Shown: in pieces, positions 5,963-12,773 of the stretch | Numbering within the stretch: position 1 is the stretch's first letter | How the letters are laid out: each line of letters starts with the position of its first letter | From: JAJRXG01 sp038523965 | Lineage (GTDB): Bacteria > Bacteroidota > Bacteroidia > Chitinophagales > Saprospiraceae | Reading direction: 5' to 3' | Assembly: GCA_038523965.1 (NCBI GenBank) | Contig: JBCBIX010000085.1 | Coordinates: 1 to 12,773 of the forward strand | DNA: 12,773 bases | The notes under the pieces: generated by a model | What the model was told of the DNA's origin: nothing | Database searches by the model: none | What the model saw: the letters and a program-made list of their open reading frames with translations, nothing else | Position numbers and translations under genes: made by a program

Positions 5963-7753
5963 TTAAACGAGGGAATTGTCCTCTACCTCAGAAAGTAGAG
6001 AGCGAAAAAACGCTGAGTTCGCTACCAGTACGTCATAGGTGCCTGATGCAATGATTTGTCCTTGATCCAGTATCAGAATTTTGTCCATACGACGCAATAA
6101 TTCGACTCGATGAGTGACCATCATGACGGTACGATCTACCATTAAATCATGCAAAGCTTCCATAACATAACCCTCAGTACGTCGATCAAGCGCGGCAGTT
6201 GGTTCGTCGAGGAGAAGAATATCAGGGTTCAGATACAAGGCTCTGGCGATAGCCACTCGCTGCGCCTCTCCACCGCTTAGTCGAGTACCACCATCACCGA
6301 CACGGGTATGTAGATCTATGTGGTTGAGATGTGCCACATCACAGGCGTGGGCAAGTCTATCATCATGTACTGTCGACCCGAGAACAATGTTGGACTTAAT
6401 ATCTCCGTAGAACAAGGTCGTTCGCTGATCAACCAATCCAAAAGACTGGCGGTAAGCTTCAAGATCTAAGTCATAGATATCGAGACCATCGAGGGTGATC
6501 TTTCCTTGTGTGATGTGAAAAAAACCAAGAAGGAGGTCCAAGATGGTCGTCTTGCCACTTCCTGATTTTCCGACCAATCCGATTTTTTGTCCCTTGCCAA
6601 TACGAAAGGTGATATCGCTGAGGATGTTATTCTCATCAAAGTCGAACGAAACACTTTCAAATGCCAAGGACTCCTTAAAGGGTAAATGGGACGGGGGGTT
6701 TCGAGTAGGCTCCGAAGTCCGCGGGACCGTAGCGAAAACTTCAATTCGATCCAATGCCGCGAGACCTTTTTGGACATTGGCATACTCTCGAGCAAAGCTC
6801 TTGGCTGGGTCAACGATGTTGTAAAAAGCAAATATGAAGGCAAAAAAGGACGAAGGAAGCATCTCATCAGTCATCACCATCCTCGTACCGACATAAAGTA
6901 AAATGACAATCGTCACAACAGCCAGAAACTCCGCTGCTGGAGAGGCCAGGTCCCGTCTTAGCAGGATGGTATTAGATGTCTGATAATAATCCTCATTCTG
7001 TCGTCTGAATGTGGCCCCAAACCATCGCACCGCATTATGGGCTCTTATCAGCTTCAATCCACTGAGATAGGCCTCGACTAATGCACTAATGTCACTTAAC
7101 TGCTGTTGGGCGATGGAAGATTGTTTCTTGAGCATTCGGCTTATGCCTCCGATGATAAAAAGCGTGAATAGGATCAATCCAAATGCAATAAGTGTAAGTC
7201 GACCATCTAAGCCGATCATAATGCAGAGACTTCCGAGAATCACGAGCGGAAGCCTAAACAGCATCTCAAAAACCTTGAGAATACCATGATCCACCTCCAT
7301 CAGATCGTTAGTCATCAGGGATTGGAGGGAACCTTGCTCCATAGCGTAACGCCTTGACAACGACATCCGCTCAAAAGCACTCCAGATGAACAGACGCAAA
7401 TCGCGAAGGAGCCCGTTACGCACCGGAACCATAGCGATTGAAATACCATATCGGCTGAGATTTTTCAGACCATAGATGACGACTACTGTCACACATATGT
7501 AAACCAGCGTGCGATCCTCTCCGTAGTTGTCGACTAAGGAGGTAAAACATCCATGCAGCCAGCCTTCAAGGCCAGTTCCGAAGCCTGATCCATCCCATTG
7601 ATCTTCTTCTGAAAATAAAAACTTGAAAAAAGGAATGATCAGTGGAATACTAACTACAGTAAAGACCGCTGTAAGCAGATGAAAACTGATCCCAAGCAAC
7701 ACCAACCTTGGATAGTTTTTGACCCCACTTAACAATCTAAAGAAGGCACCCAT
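5963..7753 (-). CDS. MsbA-like ABC exporter, fused membrane and ATPase domains
   Basis: This 596-residue half-transporter is expected to work as a homodimer in the inner membrane, exporting a lipid, peptide or other amphipathic substrate. The N-terminal half holds about six membrane segments (near 18-45, 83-105, 165-185, 186-205, 275-292 and 300-315). The ATPase half has Walker A GKSGSGKT (395-402), Q-loop Gln443 in VDQRTTLF, signature LSGGE (493-497), Walker B LLLDEP with Glu517, and the switch His548 in VTHR. All catalytic residues are intact. Similarity is to the lipid A/multidrug exporter class, but the substrate cannot be named. It sits alone between the T9SS-protein gene (65-base gap) and the conserved secreted protein gene (49-base gap). 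An exact TAGCTTTG box lies 5 bases before its ATG, so it probably has its own promoter and a leaderless mRNA. Confidence 0.93.
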   Translation of the reverse strand: MGAFFRLLSGVKNYPRLVLLGISFHLLTAVFTVVSIPLIIPFFKFLFSEEDQWDGSGFGTGLEGWLHGCFTSLVDNYGEDRTLVYICVTVVVIYGLKNLSRYGISIAMVPVRNGLLRDLRLFIWSAFERMSLSRRYAMEQGSLQSLMTNDLMEVDHGILKVFEMLFRLPLVILGSLCIMIGLDGRLTLIAFGLILFTLFIIGGISRMLKKQSSIAQQQLSDISALVEAYLSGLKLIRAHNAVRWFGATFRRQNEDYYQTSNTILLRRDLASPAAEFLAVVTIVILLYVGTRMVMTDEMLPSSFFAFIFAFYNIVDPAKSFAREYANVQKGLAALDRIEVFATVPRTSEPTRNPPSHLPFKESLAFESVSFDFDENNILSDITFRIGKGQKIGLVGKSGSGKTTILDLLLGFFHITQGKITLDGLDIYDLDLEAYRQSFGLVDQRTTLFYGDIKSNIVLGSTVHDDRLAHACDVAHLNHIDLHTRVGDGGTRLSGGEAQRVAIARALYLNPDILLLDEPTAALDRRTEGYVMEALHDLMVDRTVMMVTHRVELLRRMDKILILDQGQIIASGTYDVLVANSAFFRSLLSEVEDNSLV

Positions 7754-7758
7754 CGGCG

Positions 7759-7766
7759 CAAAGCTA
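7759..7766 (-). promoter_or_regulatory. Candidate -7 promoter box of the ABC exporter gene (TAGCTTTG)
   Basis: On the minus strand TAGCTTTG matches TAnnTTTG exactly and ends 5 bases before the ATG at 7753. No -33 TTG is visible. By the spacing seen at ffs, transcription would start at or within about 2 bases of the start codon. Confidence 0.55.
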
Positions 7767-7802
7767 AGACACTATGCTACCTTGACCTTGTCGATCAGAG
7801 CA

Positions 7803-8750
7803 CTACTCCAATCCTGATCCAAGTCCAAGTTCCTCCCGCAGGTACGCATCGTCTGTGCCATTCTTTCCCCAGTAGGCAGACTTCATCAAATGTGTTCTAA
7901 TCGCCCGTGTCCGAAGTGTTGTCGCATTCGCTCCAAGGCCTGATATGGTCTCTTCTTCCCATGCAACGATCCCATGGGGAAACGCTGATTCGAACGTAAT
8001 CGACAAACTTCTTCCCAGTTCAGGGTAGCGAACGCTATAGGTTTGCAGAAGCTGGTCACTGAGTGATTCATCTTCTGTCACAGTCATGGTCGCCTCTGCA
8101 TCGTGTAAAGCATGTTCAAGATGTCGGAGTCTCAAGAAGACCTCTCCTGGTATCATCTGAACTTTTCCGGTAGGGAGGCTCGCTGGTTGTAACCTAATCT
8201 TCGTCCAAAGTTCGTCTTCAAGCATTGCCTTAGGAAGCTGTAATTCCCGATCGCCCTCACTTTGGAAATAGGAGTTCACCTGGACTTGATATTTATTCTT
8301 TCGGAGATTGAGCTGGGAGAATGTATGTCCACACCACTCCTGTGAGGAGGTGGTCGTCTTAAGGGTCTGCTGGGCTGGATCCGTAGGCGTGAAAACAGAT
8401 GACATGATGGAATATGGATACAGACCCGTGTAAAACTTGCGAGTGGCATTCATCTTCAAGATCGGTACGACATTTTTTCGATCGCCACCTTCATATTTGA
8501 CTTGTCGATCAGATCTGAACTCCTCTGTGACAAAAATTAGGACAGCCTCGCCCTGATGAACCTCTCCGTACCTCGCCTGATCAAGCTTATATCGATTTAG
8601 TTCAGCTTCACCAGCATACCAATAGGATTTAAACTGTTTTGAATCTGGATCGACAGTGGTGACCTCTTGTCCCGTCGCAACTTGACAATTAGAAATCGAT
8701 ATCGAGGTCAATAAAAGTACTGCATAGCGCAGTGGATAAACTCTTCTCAT
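7803..8750 (-). CDS. Conserved Bacteroidota exported protein, function unknown
   Basis: The protein has 315 residues. The N-terminus (MRRVYPLRYAVLLLTSISIS) is an export signal. Asn-Cys at 21-22 gives only a weak lipobox, so it may be either a lipoprotein or cleaved near VATGQ. The body contains segments I recall as highly conserved across Bacteroidota: WYAGEAELNRYKLDQARYGE (44-63), EAVLIFVTEEF (68-78), the LYPYSIMSSVFTP stretch, QEWCGHTFSQL and EDELWTKIRLQPASLPTG. From memory, homologues are often labelled 'septum formation inhibitor Maf'. I see no Maf nucleotide pyrophosphatase motifs, and the export signal contradicts a cytosolic Maf role, so that label should not be transferred. No function can be given. 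It lies 54 bases downstream of the serine hydrolase gene on the same strand and may be co-transcribed with it. No promoter box is seen before it. Confidence 0.85.
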   Translation of the reverse strand: MRRVYPLRYAVLLLTSISISNCQVATGQEVTTVDPDSKQFKSYWYAGEAELNRYKLDQARYGEVHQGEAVLIFVTEEFRSDRQVKYEGGDRKNVVPILKMNATRKFYTGLYPYSIMSSVFTPTDPAQQTLKTTTSSQEWCGHTFSQLNLRKNKYQVQVNSYFQSEGDRELQLPKAMLEDELWTKIRLQPASLPTGKVQMIPGEVFLRLRHLEHALHDAEATMTVTEDESLSDQLLQTYSVRYPELGRSLSITFESAFPHGIVAWEEETISGLGANATTLRTRAIRTHLMKSAYWGKNGTDDAYLREELGLGSGLE

Positions 8751-8804
8751 GGGAGGGTGTGTTTCTTGTATTCTGAAACTCCCAAAACCTCCTCAGGTTC
8801 ATCT

Positions 8805-10007
8805 CTAATCAGCTATTGCACTATACACGTATTGCCTCATCTTTCGTGCATAAAAACCACTGTAGGGCCAGTGTTGAGTCATCAGGATAGCTACCAACTC
8901 CTCCTCTGGGTCTACGAAGAAGTGAGTGTTGAAAGCACCATTCCAATACACTGTACCCACAGATCCTGATGCTTCACTTTCAGATAGGTCGGTCCGAATA
9001 CCAAAACCTAATCCGAAGCCATTCCCTTTGCGAAACATATCTCCCACAAAATTCTCTGACATAAGCTCCAATGTCTTTCGGCTGATGTACTGGGTACCAT
9101 CCCAAGAGCCATCGTTAAGAATCATCCTCGCGAACTTCATGTAGTCTTCAGCCGTACTGAATAGCCCATGTGTTCCGCCGAAGACGGTATTACCGCTCAT
9201 CTCAGGATTAAAATCAGGAGCTGGAAAAACTCTCCCATCAGGCAACTTACTATGCAGTGTGGCTTGTCGGGAGGCCATTGACTCTGGAAGATTGTAACCC
9301 GTGTCAGTCATACCCAGAGGACTGAATATGCGCTCCTGCAAAAACTCCTCTGGCGTCTGTCCGCTGAACTTCTGGATCAGTAGGGCCAAAATATCTGGAG
9401 ATGCGCTATAGTTCCATTGCTCACCTGGGTGTCCCATTAATGGGTAACTGGTCAACGCTGCCACACGAGAAGAGATATCTGCGTGCTCCTGGCCATAGAG
9501 TAGATCATTGACTGCTTTGTCATATCTGGATTCTCCTAAACCATGGGAATAGCCAGCTGCATGAGACAGTAGGTGCCATATTTTGATGGATCCCTTAGCT
9601 GGTTCCAGAGTAGGAATGGTATCTCCATCAGCATATATCGCCACCTGCAAGCTGTCAAAACCAGGTAGATAGTCAGATACATTATCACCTAAGAAAAAAT
9701 GACCCTCTTCATAAAGCATCATAAAAGCCACAGAGATAATCGGCTTAGTCATCGACTGGATGTAGAAAATCTGATCCACCTCCATCGGCTCCTTGGATAT
9801 CAAATTGTTGTATCCGATGGCCTTATGCTGGACGACCTCTCCTTTTCTCATAATTAGACTCACACACCCCGGAATCTTTCGATCATCCACTTCACTTTGC
9901 AAAAAGTCCGTGTACCGCTGAAGCCGATCTGTATTTATACCTCCCGCCTGCGCGATAAGTGAAGTAACAGCGGTGGACATGAAAAAGAGAAGAGCGATTC
10001 GAATCAT
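8805..10007 (-). CDS. Exported class C beta-lactamase-family serine hydrolase (esterase/peptidase-like)
   Basis: This 400-residue protein has a signal peptide (MIRIALLFFMSTAVTSLIAQ) and should act in the periplasm or outside the cell. The serine beta-lactamase-like fold is shown by SMTK (85-88, nucleophile Ser85 and Lys88), WHLLSHAAGYSHG (144-156), the second motif YSA (Tyr200 in WNYSASPD), GGTHGLFSTAEDYMKFA (277-293) and the third motif WNG (355-357) in place of the KTG of true beta-lactamases. WxG and the lack of KTG fit esterase or D-aminopeptidase-like members such as EstB-type enzymes more than antibiotic resistance enzymes, so resistance should not be inferred. The usual second motif is YxN; here the third position is Ala. 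It is transcribed in the same direction as rimO, 91 bases downstream of it, and may share a transcript with the conserved exported protein that follows. Confidence 0.9.
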   Translation of the reverse strand: MIRIALLFFMSTAVTSLIAQAGGINTDRLQRYTDFLQSEVDDRKIPGCVSLIMRKGEVVQHKAIGYNNLISKEPMEVDQIFYIQSMTKPIISVAFMMLYEEGHFFLGDNVSDYLPGFDSLQVAIYADGDTIPTLEPAKGSIKIWHLLSHAAGYSHGLGESRYDKAVNDLLYGQEHADISSRVAALTSYPLMGHPGEQWNYSASPDILALLIQKFSGQTPEEFLQERIFSPLGMTDTGYNLPESMASRQATLHSKLPDGRVFPAPDFNPEMSGNTVFGGTHGLFSTAEDYMKFARMILNDGSWDGTQYISRKTLELMSENFVGDMFRKGNGFGLGFGIRTDLSESEASGSVGTVYWNGAFNTHFFVDPEEELVAILMTQHWPYSGFYARKMRQYVYSAIAD

Positions 10008-10072
10008 TATATGCGATTATAAAGAGAGACGGAAATCTAACCAGAGTATACCAAGTCTGACGGTGAACTGCG

Positions 10073-10085
10073 GCCAAAATTTGGC
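10073..10085. repeat. Perfect short inverted repeat GCCAAA-A-TTTGGC between rimO and the hydrolase gene
   Basis: A perfect 6+1+6 palindrome lies 13 bases past the rimO stop and 65 bases before the hydrolase ATG. No T-run follows on either strand, so it is a poor terminator. It could be an operator or the remnant of a -7-like box (AAATTTTG on the minus strand). The assignment is open. Confidence 0.4.
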
Positions 10086-10098
10086 GAATGATGATGTC

Positions 10099-11412
10099 TT
10101 AGTTCTGAATAGGACGACCATACAGGTCAAACTCCTCAGCTCCAGTGATTTCCAGAGTAACGAAATCACCTATCCTAACAAAATGTGCATTGGCATCGAC
10201 GAGTACCTCATTGTCTACCTCTGGGCTGTCGTATTCTGTACGTCCAACAAAATATCCACCCTCTTTGCGATCGATTAAAACCCGCTGATGGGTACCAATC
10301 AAATTGACATTATGCTCGAGCGAAATCTCTCGCTGAATGTCCATAAGGCGATTTGCTCTTTCTGCTTTGACCTCCGAAGCGACATCATCGATAAGTTGAA
10401 ATGCAGTGGTGTCATCCTCATGTGAGTACTGGAACACACCCAGTCGATCGAATCTCATCTCACGTACAAAGTCACACAGGTCTGCAAATTCTTCCTCGGA
10501 CTCTCCCGGAAATCCAACTAACATGGTTGTTCTGATAGAAATGTTCGGAACTCTTAGACGTGCCTCCTGGACCAATCGTCGCATTTCCACCTGTGTGATC
10601 TGGCGCTTCATTCGATGCAGGACGGCATCATTAGCATGCTGTAGTGGGATGTCCAGGTAATTACATACTTCAGGGGTTGTCGCGATCGCATCTAACACGT
10701 CCAGTGGAAACTTAGTCGGATAGGCATAGTGTAGGCGTATCCATTCGATACCCTCGACCGAAGCCAATTCTTTGAGCAGACGCGCTAATTCACGTTTCTT
10801 ATAGAGGTCTAACCCATAGTAAGTAAGCTCTTGGGCGATAAGCATGAGTTCTTTAATGCCTCTCTTAGCAAGCTCCTTAGCCTCTCTCACAAGCTCTTCG
10901 ATCGGGCGGGAGACATGCTTACCTCTCATCAGCGGAATCGCACAAAAGGAACAAGTTCGATTGCATCCTTCGGAGATTTTCATGTACGCATAATGAGGCA
11001 AGGTGGAAATCTTGCGTTCGCCAATCAACTCATGCTTGTAGTCTGCATCGAATCGTGCGAGTAAACCTGGTAACTCCATTGTACCGAAGTAGGCGTCAAC
11101 CTCTGGTATATCCCGTTCCAGGTCCTCTCGATATCGCTCTGATAGACAGCCCGTGACATAGACTTTTTGGATATCTCCTGCTTTTTTGCGCTCTACATTT
11201 GCCAAGATGGTGTCCACTGACTCTTCTTTGGCGAGATCGATAAACCCACAAGTATTGATGACGACTACATCTGCGTGATCCTCCTCATGTTCGTGGTACG
11301 CAGCGATATCGTTACCCTTCAGTTGGGTGACAATGTTCTCACTGTCGACGAGATTTTTCGAACATCCTAAGGTGATAACCTCGACTTTTTGGCCTGAATT
11401 ACGTGTCTTCAT
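10099..11412 (-). CDS. rimO: Ribosomal protein S12 methylthiotransferase
   Basis: RimO is a radical-SAM methylthiotransferase that modifies an aspartate of ribosomal protein S12. The 437 residues contain the three expected parts. The N-terminal domain has three cluster cysteines (Cys17 in LGCSKNLVDSE, Cys55 in NTCGF, Cys89 in VTGC). The radical-SAM core has CxxxCxxC at 150, 154 and 157 (EGCNRTCSFCAIP). A C-terminal TRAM domain covers about residues 370-437. LGCSKNLVDSE near the start separates RimO from its tRNA-modifying relative MiaB, which typically has GCQMN at this place. All cluster ligands are intact. An exact TATCTTTG box lies 7 bases before the ATG at 11412, so the gene has a likely promoter in the 46-base divergent gap shared with the outer-membrane protein gene. 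The predicted leader is 1-4 bases. Confidence 0.96.
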   Translation of the reverse strand: MKTRNSGQKVEVITLGCSKNLVDSENIVTQLKGNDIAAYHEHEEDHADVVVINTCGFIDLAKEESVDTILANVERKKAGDIQKVYVTGCLSERYREDLERDIPEVDAYFGTMELPGLLARFDADYKHELIGERKISTLPHYAYMKISEGCNRTCSFCAIPLMRGKHVSRPIEELVREAKELAKRGIKELMLIAQELTYYGLDLYKKRELARLLKELASVEGIEWIRLHYAYPTKFPLDVLDAIATTPEVCNYLDIPLQHANDAVLHRMKRQITQVEMRRLVQEARLRVPNISIRTTMLVGFPGESEEEFADLCDFVREMRFDRLGVFQYSHEDDTTAFQLIDDVASEVKAERANRLMDIQREISLEHNVNLIGTHQRVLIDRKEGGYFVGRTEYDSPEVDNEVLVDANAHFVRIGDFVTLEITGAEEFDLYGRPIQN

Positions 11413-11419
11413 GAAGCTG

Positions 11420-11427
11420 CAAAGATA
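11420..11427 (-). promoter_or_regulatory. Candidate -7 promoter box of rimO (TATCTTTG)
   Basis: On the minus strand TATCTTTG matches TAnnTTTG exactly and ends 7 bases before the rimO ATG. No TTG lies at the usual -33 distance. It is located in a short divergent intergenic region, where a promoter is required. Confidence 0.55.
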
Positions 11428-11458
11428 CGCTTACCAACTACCCATGCGTTAGGTCGAC

Positions 11459-12154
11459 ATGGGGAGGATGTTGGCATTGATCATTGTATTATTGGGATGC
11501 AGCCAGAGCTCGCTGGTGGCGCAGTTTGGTCTGAGAATCATGGCTACGCAAAACCATCTGCCAGAATTGGAGCGGCTGTTTAGTGAGCAGTCCGTTCAGT
11601 TTCCAGATCTTGATTTAGTCGGGAATGGTCTCGAGGCCAATCTCGATTATTGGTTTCGTCTCCAGGATTACAGGGTGGAATTCTTTCCATATCTCGGCTT
11701 CACCTCATTCTCCGGACAGGGTGCTAATCCTAATGAACTATTGGAGTACGACATGAATCAAATCGGTGCTGGAGTTCATGTACATCTCTACCCTTTTGAC
11801 CTCGTGGGAGACTGTGACTGTCCGACATTTAGTAAACAGAGCGGTGTGTTCGAGCGGGGCTTTTTCTTGCTCGGAGGCTTAGGTATGGAGGCTACCATGG
11901 TAGGTGGACAAACCCAGACGGGCATCTCGATCTCAGACCGAAGAAGCTTCGACCCCGTGGTTCGTCTTGGGATAGGTTTTGATCTTGGGCTGTCTGACCT
12001 ATGGACGATTTCGCCTGTCTTTCAATATTCCTATCTGCCTTTCTTATCGGCATCGCATATAGCCATGCCAAATGAGACTACTTCCACAACAACGGCATTA
12101 GGAAGACTACAGCTGGGACTTCGTATAGGTATCCGTGCAGACTATAGATCATAG
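11459..12154 (+). CDS. Outer-membrane beta-barrel-like protein, function unknown
   Basis: The protein has 231 residues. An N-terminal export signal (MGRMLALIIVLLGCSQSSLVAQ) probably ends at the Ala-Gln near residue 22. After it come alternating hydrophobic/aromatic strands: LEANLDYWFRL, RVEFFPYLGFTSF, GAGVHVHLYPF, FFLLGGLGMEATM, VVRLGIGFDLGL, ISPVFQYSYLPF and a final RLQLGLRIGIRADYRS. This pattern, and a last strand close to the C-terminus, resemble small outer-membrane beta barrels of Bacteroidota. A GDCDCP segment (Cys pair) lies on a likely loop. Cys14 lies within the hydrophobic part, and I judge it not a lipobox. ATG at 11459 or 11468 could be the start; the first supplies the basic Arg3 and is preferred. 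It is divergent from rimO and convergent with the arginine-rich gene. No promoter box was recognised. Confidence 0.8.
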   Translation: MGRMLALIIVLLGCSQSSLVAQFGLRIMATQNHLPELERLFSEQSVQFPDLDLVGNGLEANLDYWFRLQDYRVEFFPYLGFTSFSGQGANPNELLEYDMNQIGAGVHVHLYPFDLVGDCDCPTFSKQSGVFERGFFLLGGLGMEATMVGGQTQTGISISDRRSFDPVVRLGIGFDLGLSDLWTISPVFQYSYLPFLSASHIAMPNETTSTTTALGRLQLGLRIGIRADYRS

Positions 12155-12180
12155 CAGAGGTCCTTCATGAGGACCCCTGC
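12154..12180. terminator. Hairpin between convergent genes
   Basis: GCAGAGGTCCT and AGGACCCCTGC can form an 11-base-pair stem with one mismatch around the loop TCATG. The stem begins on the last base of the stop codon of the outer-membrane protein gene. It is placed as a shared terminator for the two converging genes, but no T-tract follows on either side, so the role is inferred from position and symmetry only. Confidence 0.5.
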
Positions 12181-12191
12181 CACACACCCAG

Positions 12192-12773
12192 CTATATCCT
12201 TCTAAATCGATATCGCTGTCTACGATCTCGAGAGGACCAAACGAGGTCATTACCATCGAAGAAGCATCGATTACCACGACGATCGACGAAGTAGCGGTCA
12301 TTGTAGTTCGTATAGTAAGTCCATCGACCTCCTCGACGTCGTGCTCTAATGTCAGTACCATAAACTTCTACCGTGAGTGATAACCCACGATCATCGCAAA
12401 ACCAGTTACCCGCAAAAGGATCACAAAACCGGGCACCAGAACGGTTACTTCTTAGTCCAGAACGTCCATCATTGTATCCAAATGGACTGTCAAAACCATT
12501 TCTACCTGGACTGAATCGATCTCGACCAAAAGATCTTCCCTCCCTAAACAAGAGCCGAGTGCGGCGATTACGCGGTTTGAAGCGTAGGCTTCCATTGTCC
12601 AAGAGGACGATCACACTTCCCGCACAATCATCAAAAACACCACGGCCCATCTTATTGTAAGATCGCCAGCGACGACCGTCAATGCGGACTCGAATGCTTC
12701 TCCGACGTTCTCTGATTTCTAAGGTGAAGTCGCCATAGTCATCTACCCAAAGACCTTCGATGTAGTAATTAGA
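12192..12773 (-). CDS. Arginine-rich protein with two tandem copies of an unknown domain, N-terminus outside window
   Basis: The reading frame is open from the right edge to a TAG at 12192-12194, giving 193 visible residues. The ATG at 12650 is internal, because similar coding sequence continues upstream of it. Two segments align: one from about residue 5 (IEGLWVDDYG, RVRIDGRRWRSY, DNGSLRF) and one from about 121 (AGNWFCDDRG, RARRRGGRWTYY, FDGNDLVWS). Each is a run of short beta strands with a conserved Trp-x-x-Asp and a Gly-Arg-Trp, which suggests a duplicated small beta domain. The linker (about 69-120) is low-complexity and rich in Arg, Gly, Ser, Asn and Phe. I count 41 Arg but only 2 Lys, and 4 Cys. 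A secreted or envelope location is likely, but the signal region is not visible. I do not recognise a function. It is convergent with the outer-membrane protein gene. Confidence 0.8.
   Translation of the reverse strand, partial: SNYYIEGLWVDDYGDFTLEIRERRRSIRVRIDGRRWRSYNKMGRGVFDDCAGSVIVLLDNGSLRFKPRNRRTRLLFREGRSFGRDRFSPGRNGFDSPFGYNDGRSGLRSNRSGARFCDPFAGNWFCDDRGLSLTVEVYGTDIRARRRGGRWTYYTNYNDRYFVDRRGNRCFFDGNDLVWSSRDRRQRYRFRRI

Noticed and set aside
8786..8799. AACCT-CCTC-AGGTT hairpin as a terminator of the hydrolase gene, or its AGGAGG (minus strand) as a ribosome binding site for the 8750 gene
   Set aside because: The stem is only 5 bp with a poor T-tract, and AGGAGG is more than 35 bases from the ATG, in a lineage that generally does not use Shine-Dalgarno sequences.
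9973..10278. A plus-strand 101-codon frame across the rimO-hydrolase gap
   Set aside because: It overlaps the conserved TRAM end of rimO and the hydrolase signal peptide, and shows no protein-like features of its own.
12373..12660. A plus-strand 95-codon frame opposite the arginine-rich gene
   Set aside because: It is antisense to a frame with clear domain repeats, and its Ser/Arg/Pro-rich composition is a by-product of the opposite strand.

Overview
The window looks like an ordinary chromosomal segment of a member of the Bacteroidota, most like the marine Saprospiria/Lewinella-type lineages; the rank below phylum is inference. The evidence is a C-terminal type IX secretion (T9SS) sorting domain, a lipoprotein and an outer-membrane protein of Bacteroidota style, a LuxE-like family typical of the phylum, no Shine-Dalgarno sequences at start codons, and several exact matches to the Bacteroidota -7 promoter element TAnnTTTG. 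Coding density is high. No stretch longer than 300 bases lacks a gene, and I see no insertion sequence, phage gene, CRISPR array, tRNA or rRNA.

Layout, left to right. At 1-603 (minus) lies the N-terminal part of a LuxE-like acyl-protein synthetase/acyltransferase that runs off the left edge. Divergent from it, overlapping by about 7 bases, is a small lipoprotein gene (597-1085, plus). It ends 2 bases from the convergent end of a tightly coupled minus-strand operon: transaldolase, then an ArsC/Spx-like thioredoxin-fold protein, then hemF (3013 down to 1088). A 240-base gap (3014-3253) contains the signal recognition particle RNA gene ffs on the minus strand, with a complete Bacteroidota promoter and a T-run terminator. 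Next, reading leftward from 5897, is a second coupled operon: a T9SS-exported protein, a PLP-dependent ACC deaminase/D-cysteine desulfhydrase-type enzyme with a GTG start, and an RluA-family pseudouridine synthase.

Upstream of that are an MsbA-like ABC exporter (7753-5963), a conserved secreted protein of unknown function (8750-7803), a secreted class C beta-lactamase-family serine hydrolase (10007-8805) and rimO (11412-10099), all on the minus strand. At the right, a plus-strand outer-membrane beta-barrel-like protein (11459-12154) converges, across a hairpin, on a very arginine-rich protein with two tandem copies of a domain. That last gene continues past the right edge.

The genes do not form one recognisable pathway. 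They are housekeeping functions (haem synthesis, pentose phosphate metabolism, S12 methylthiolation, pseudouridylation, SRP) mixed with envelope and secreted proteins. I found no new defence or mobile system. The most useful observations are regulatory. Exact or near-exact -7 boxes sit only 4-10 bases before four start codons. Measured against the ffs promoter in the same window, this predicts leaderless or nearly leaderless mRNAs. The tandem arginine-rich protein at the right edge is the most distinctive unknown.
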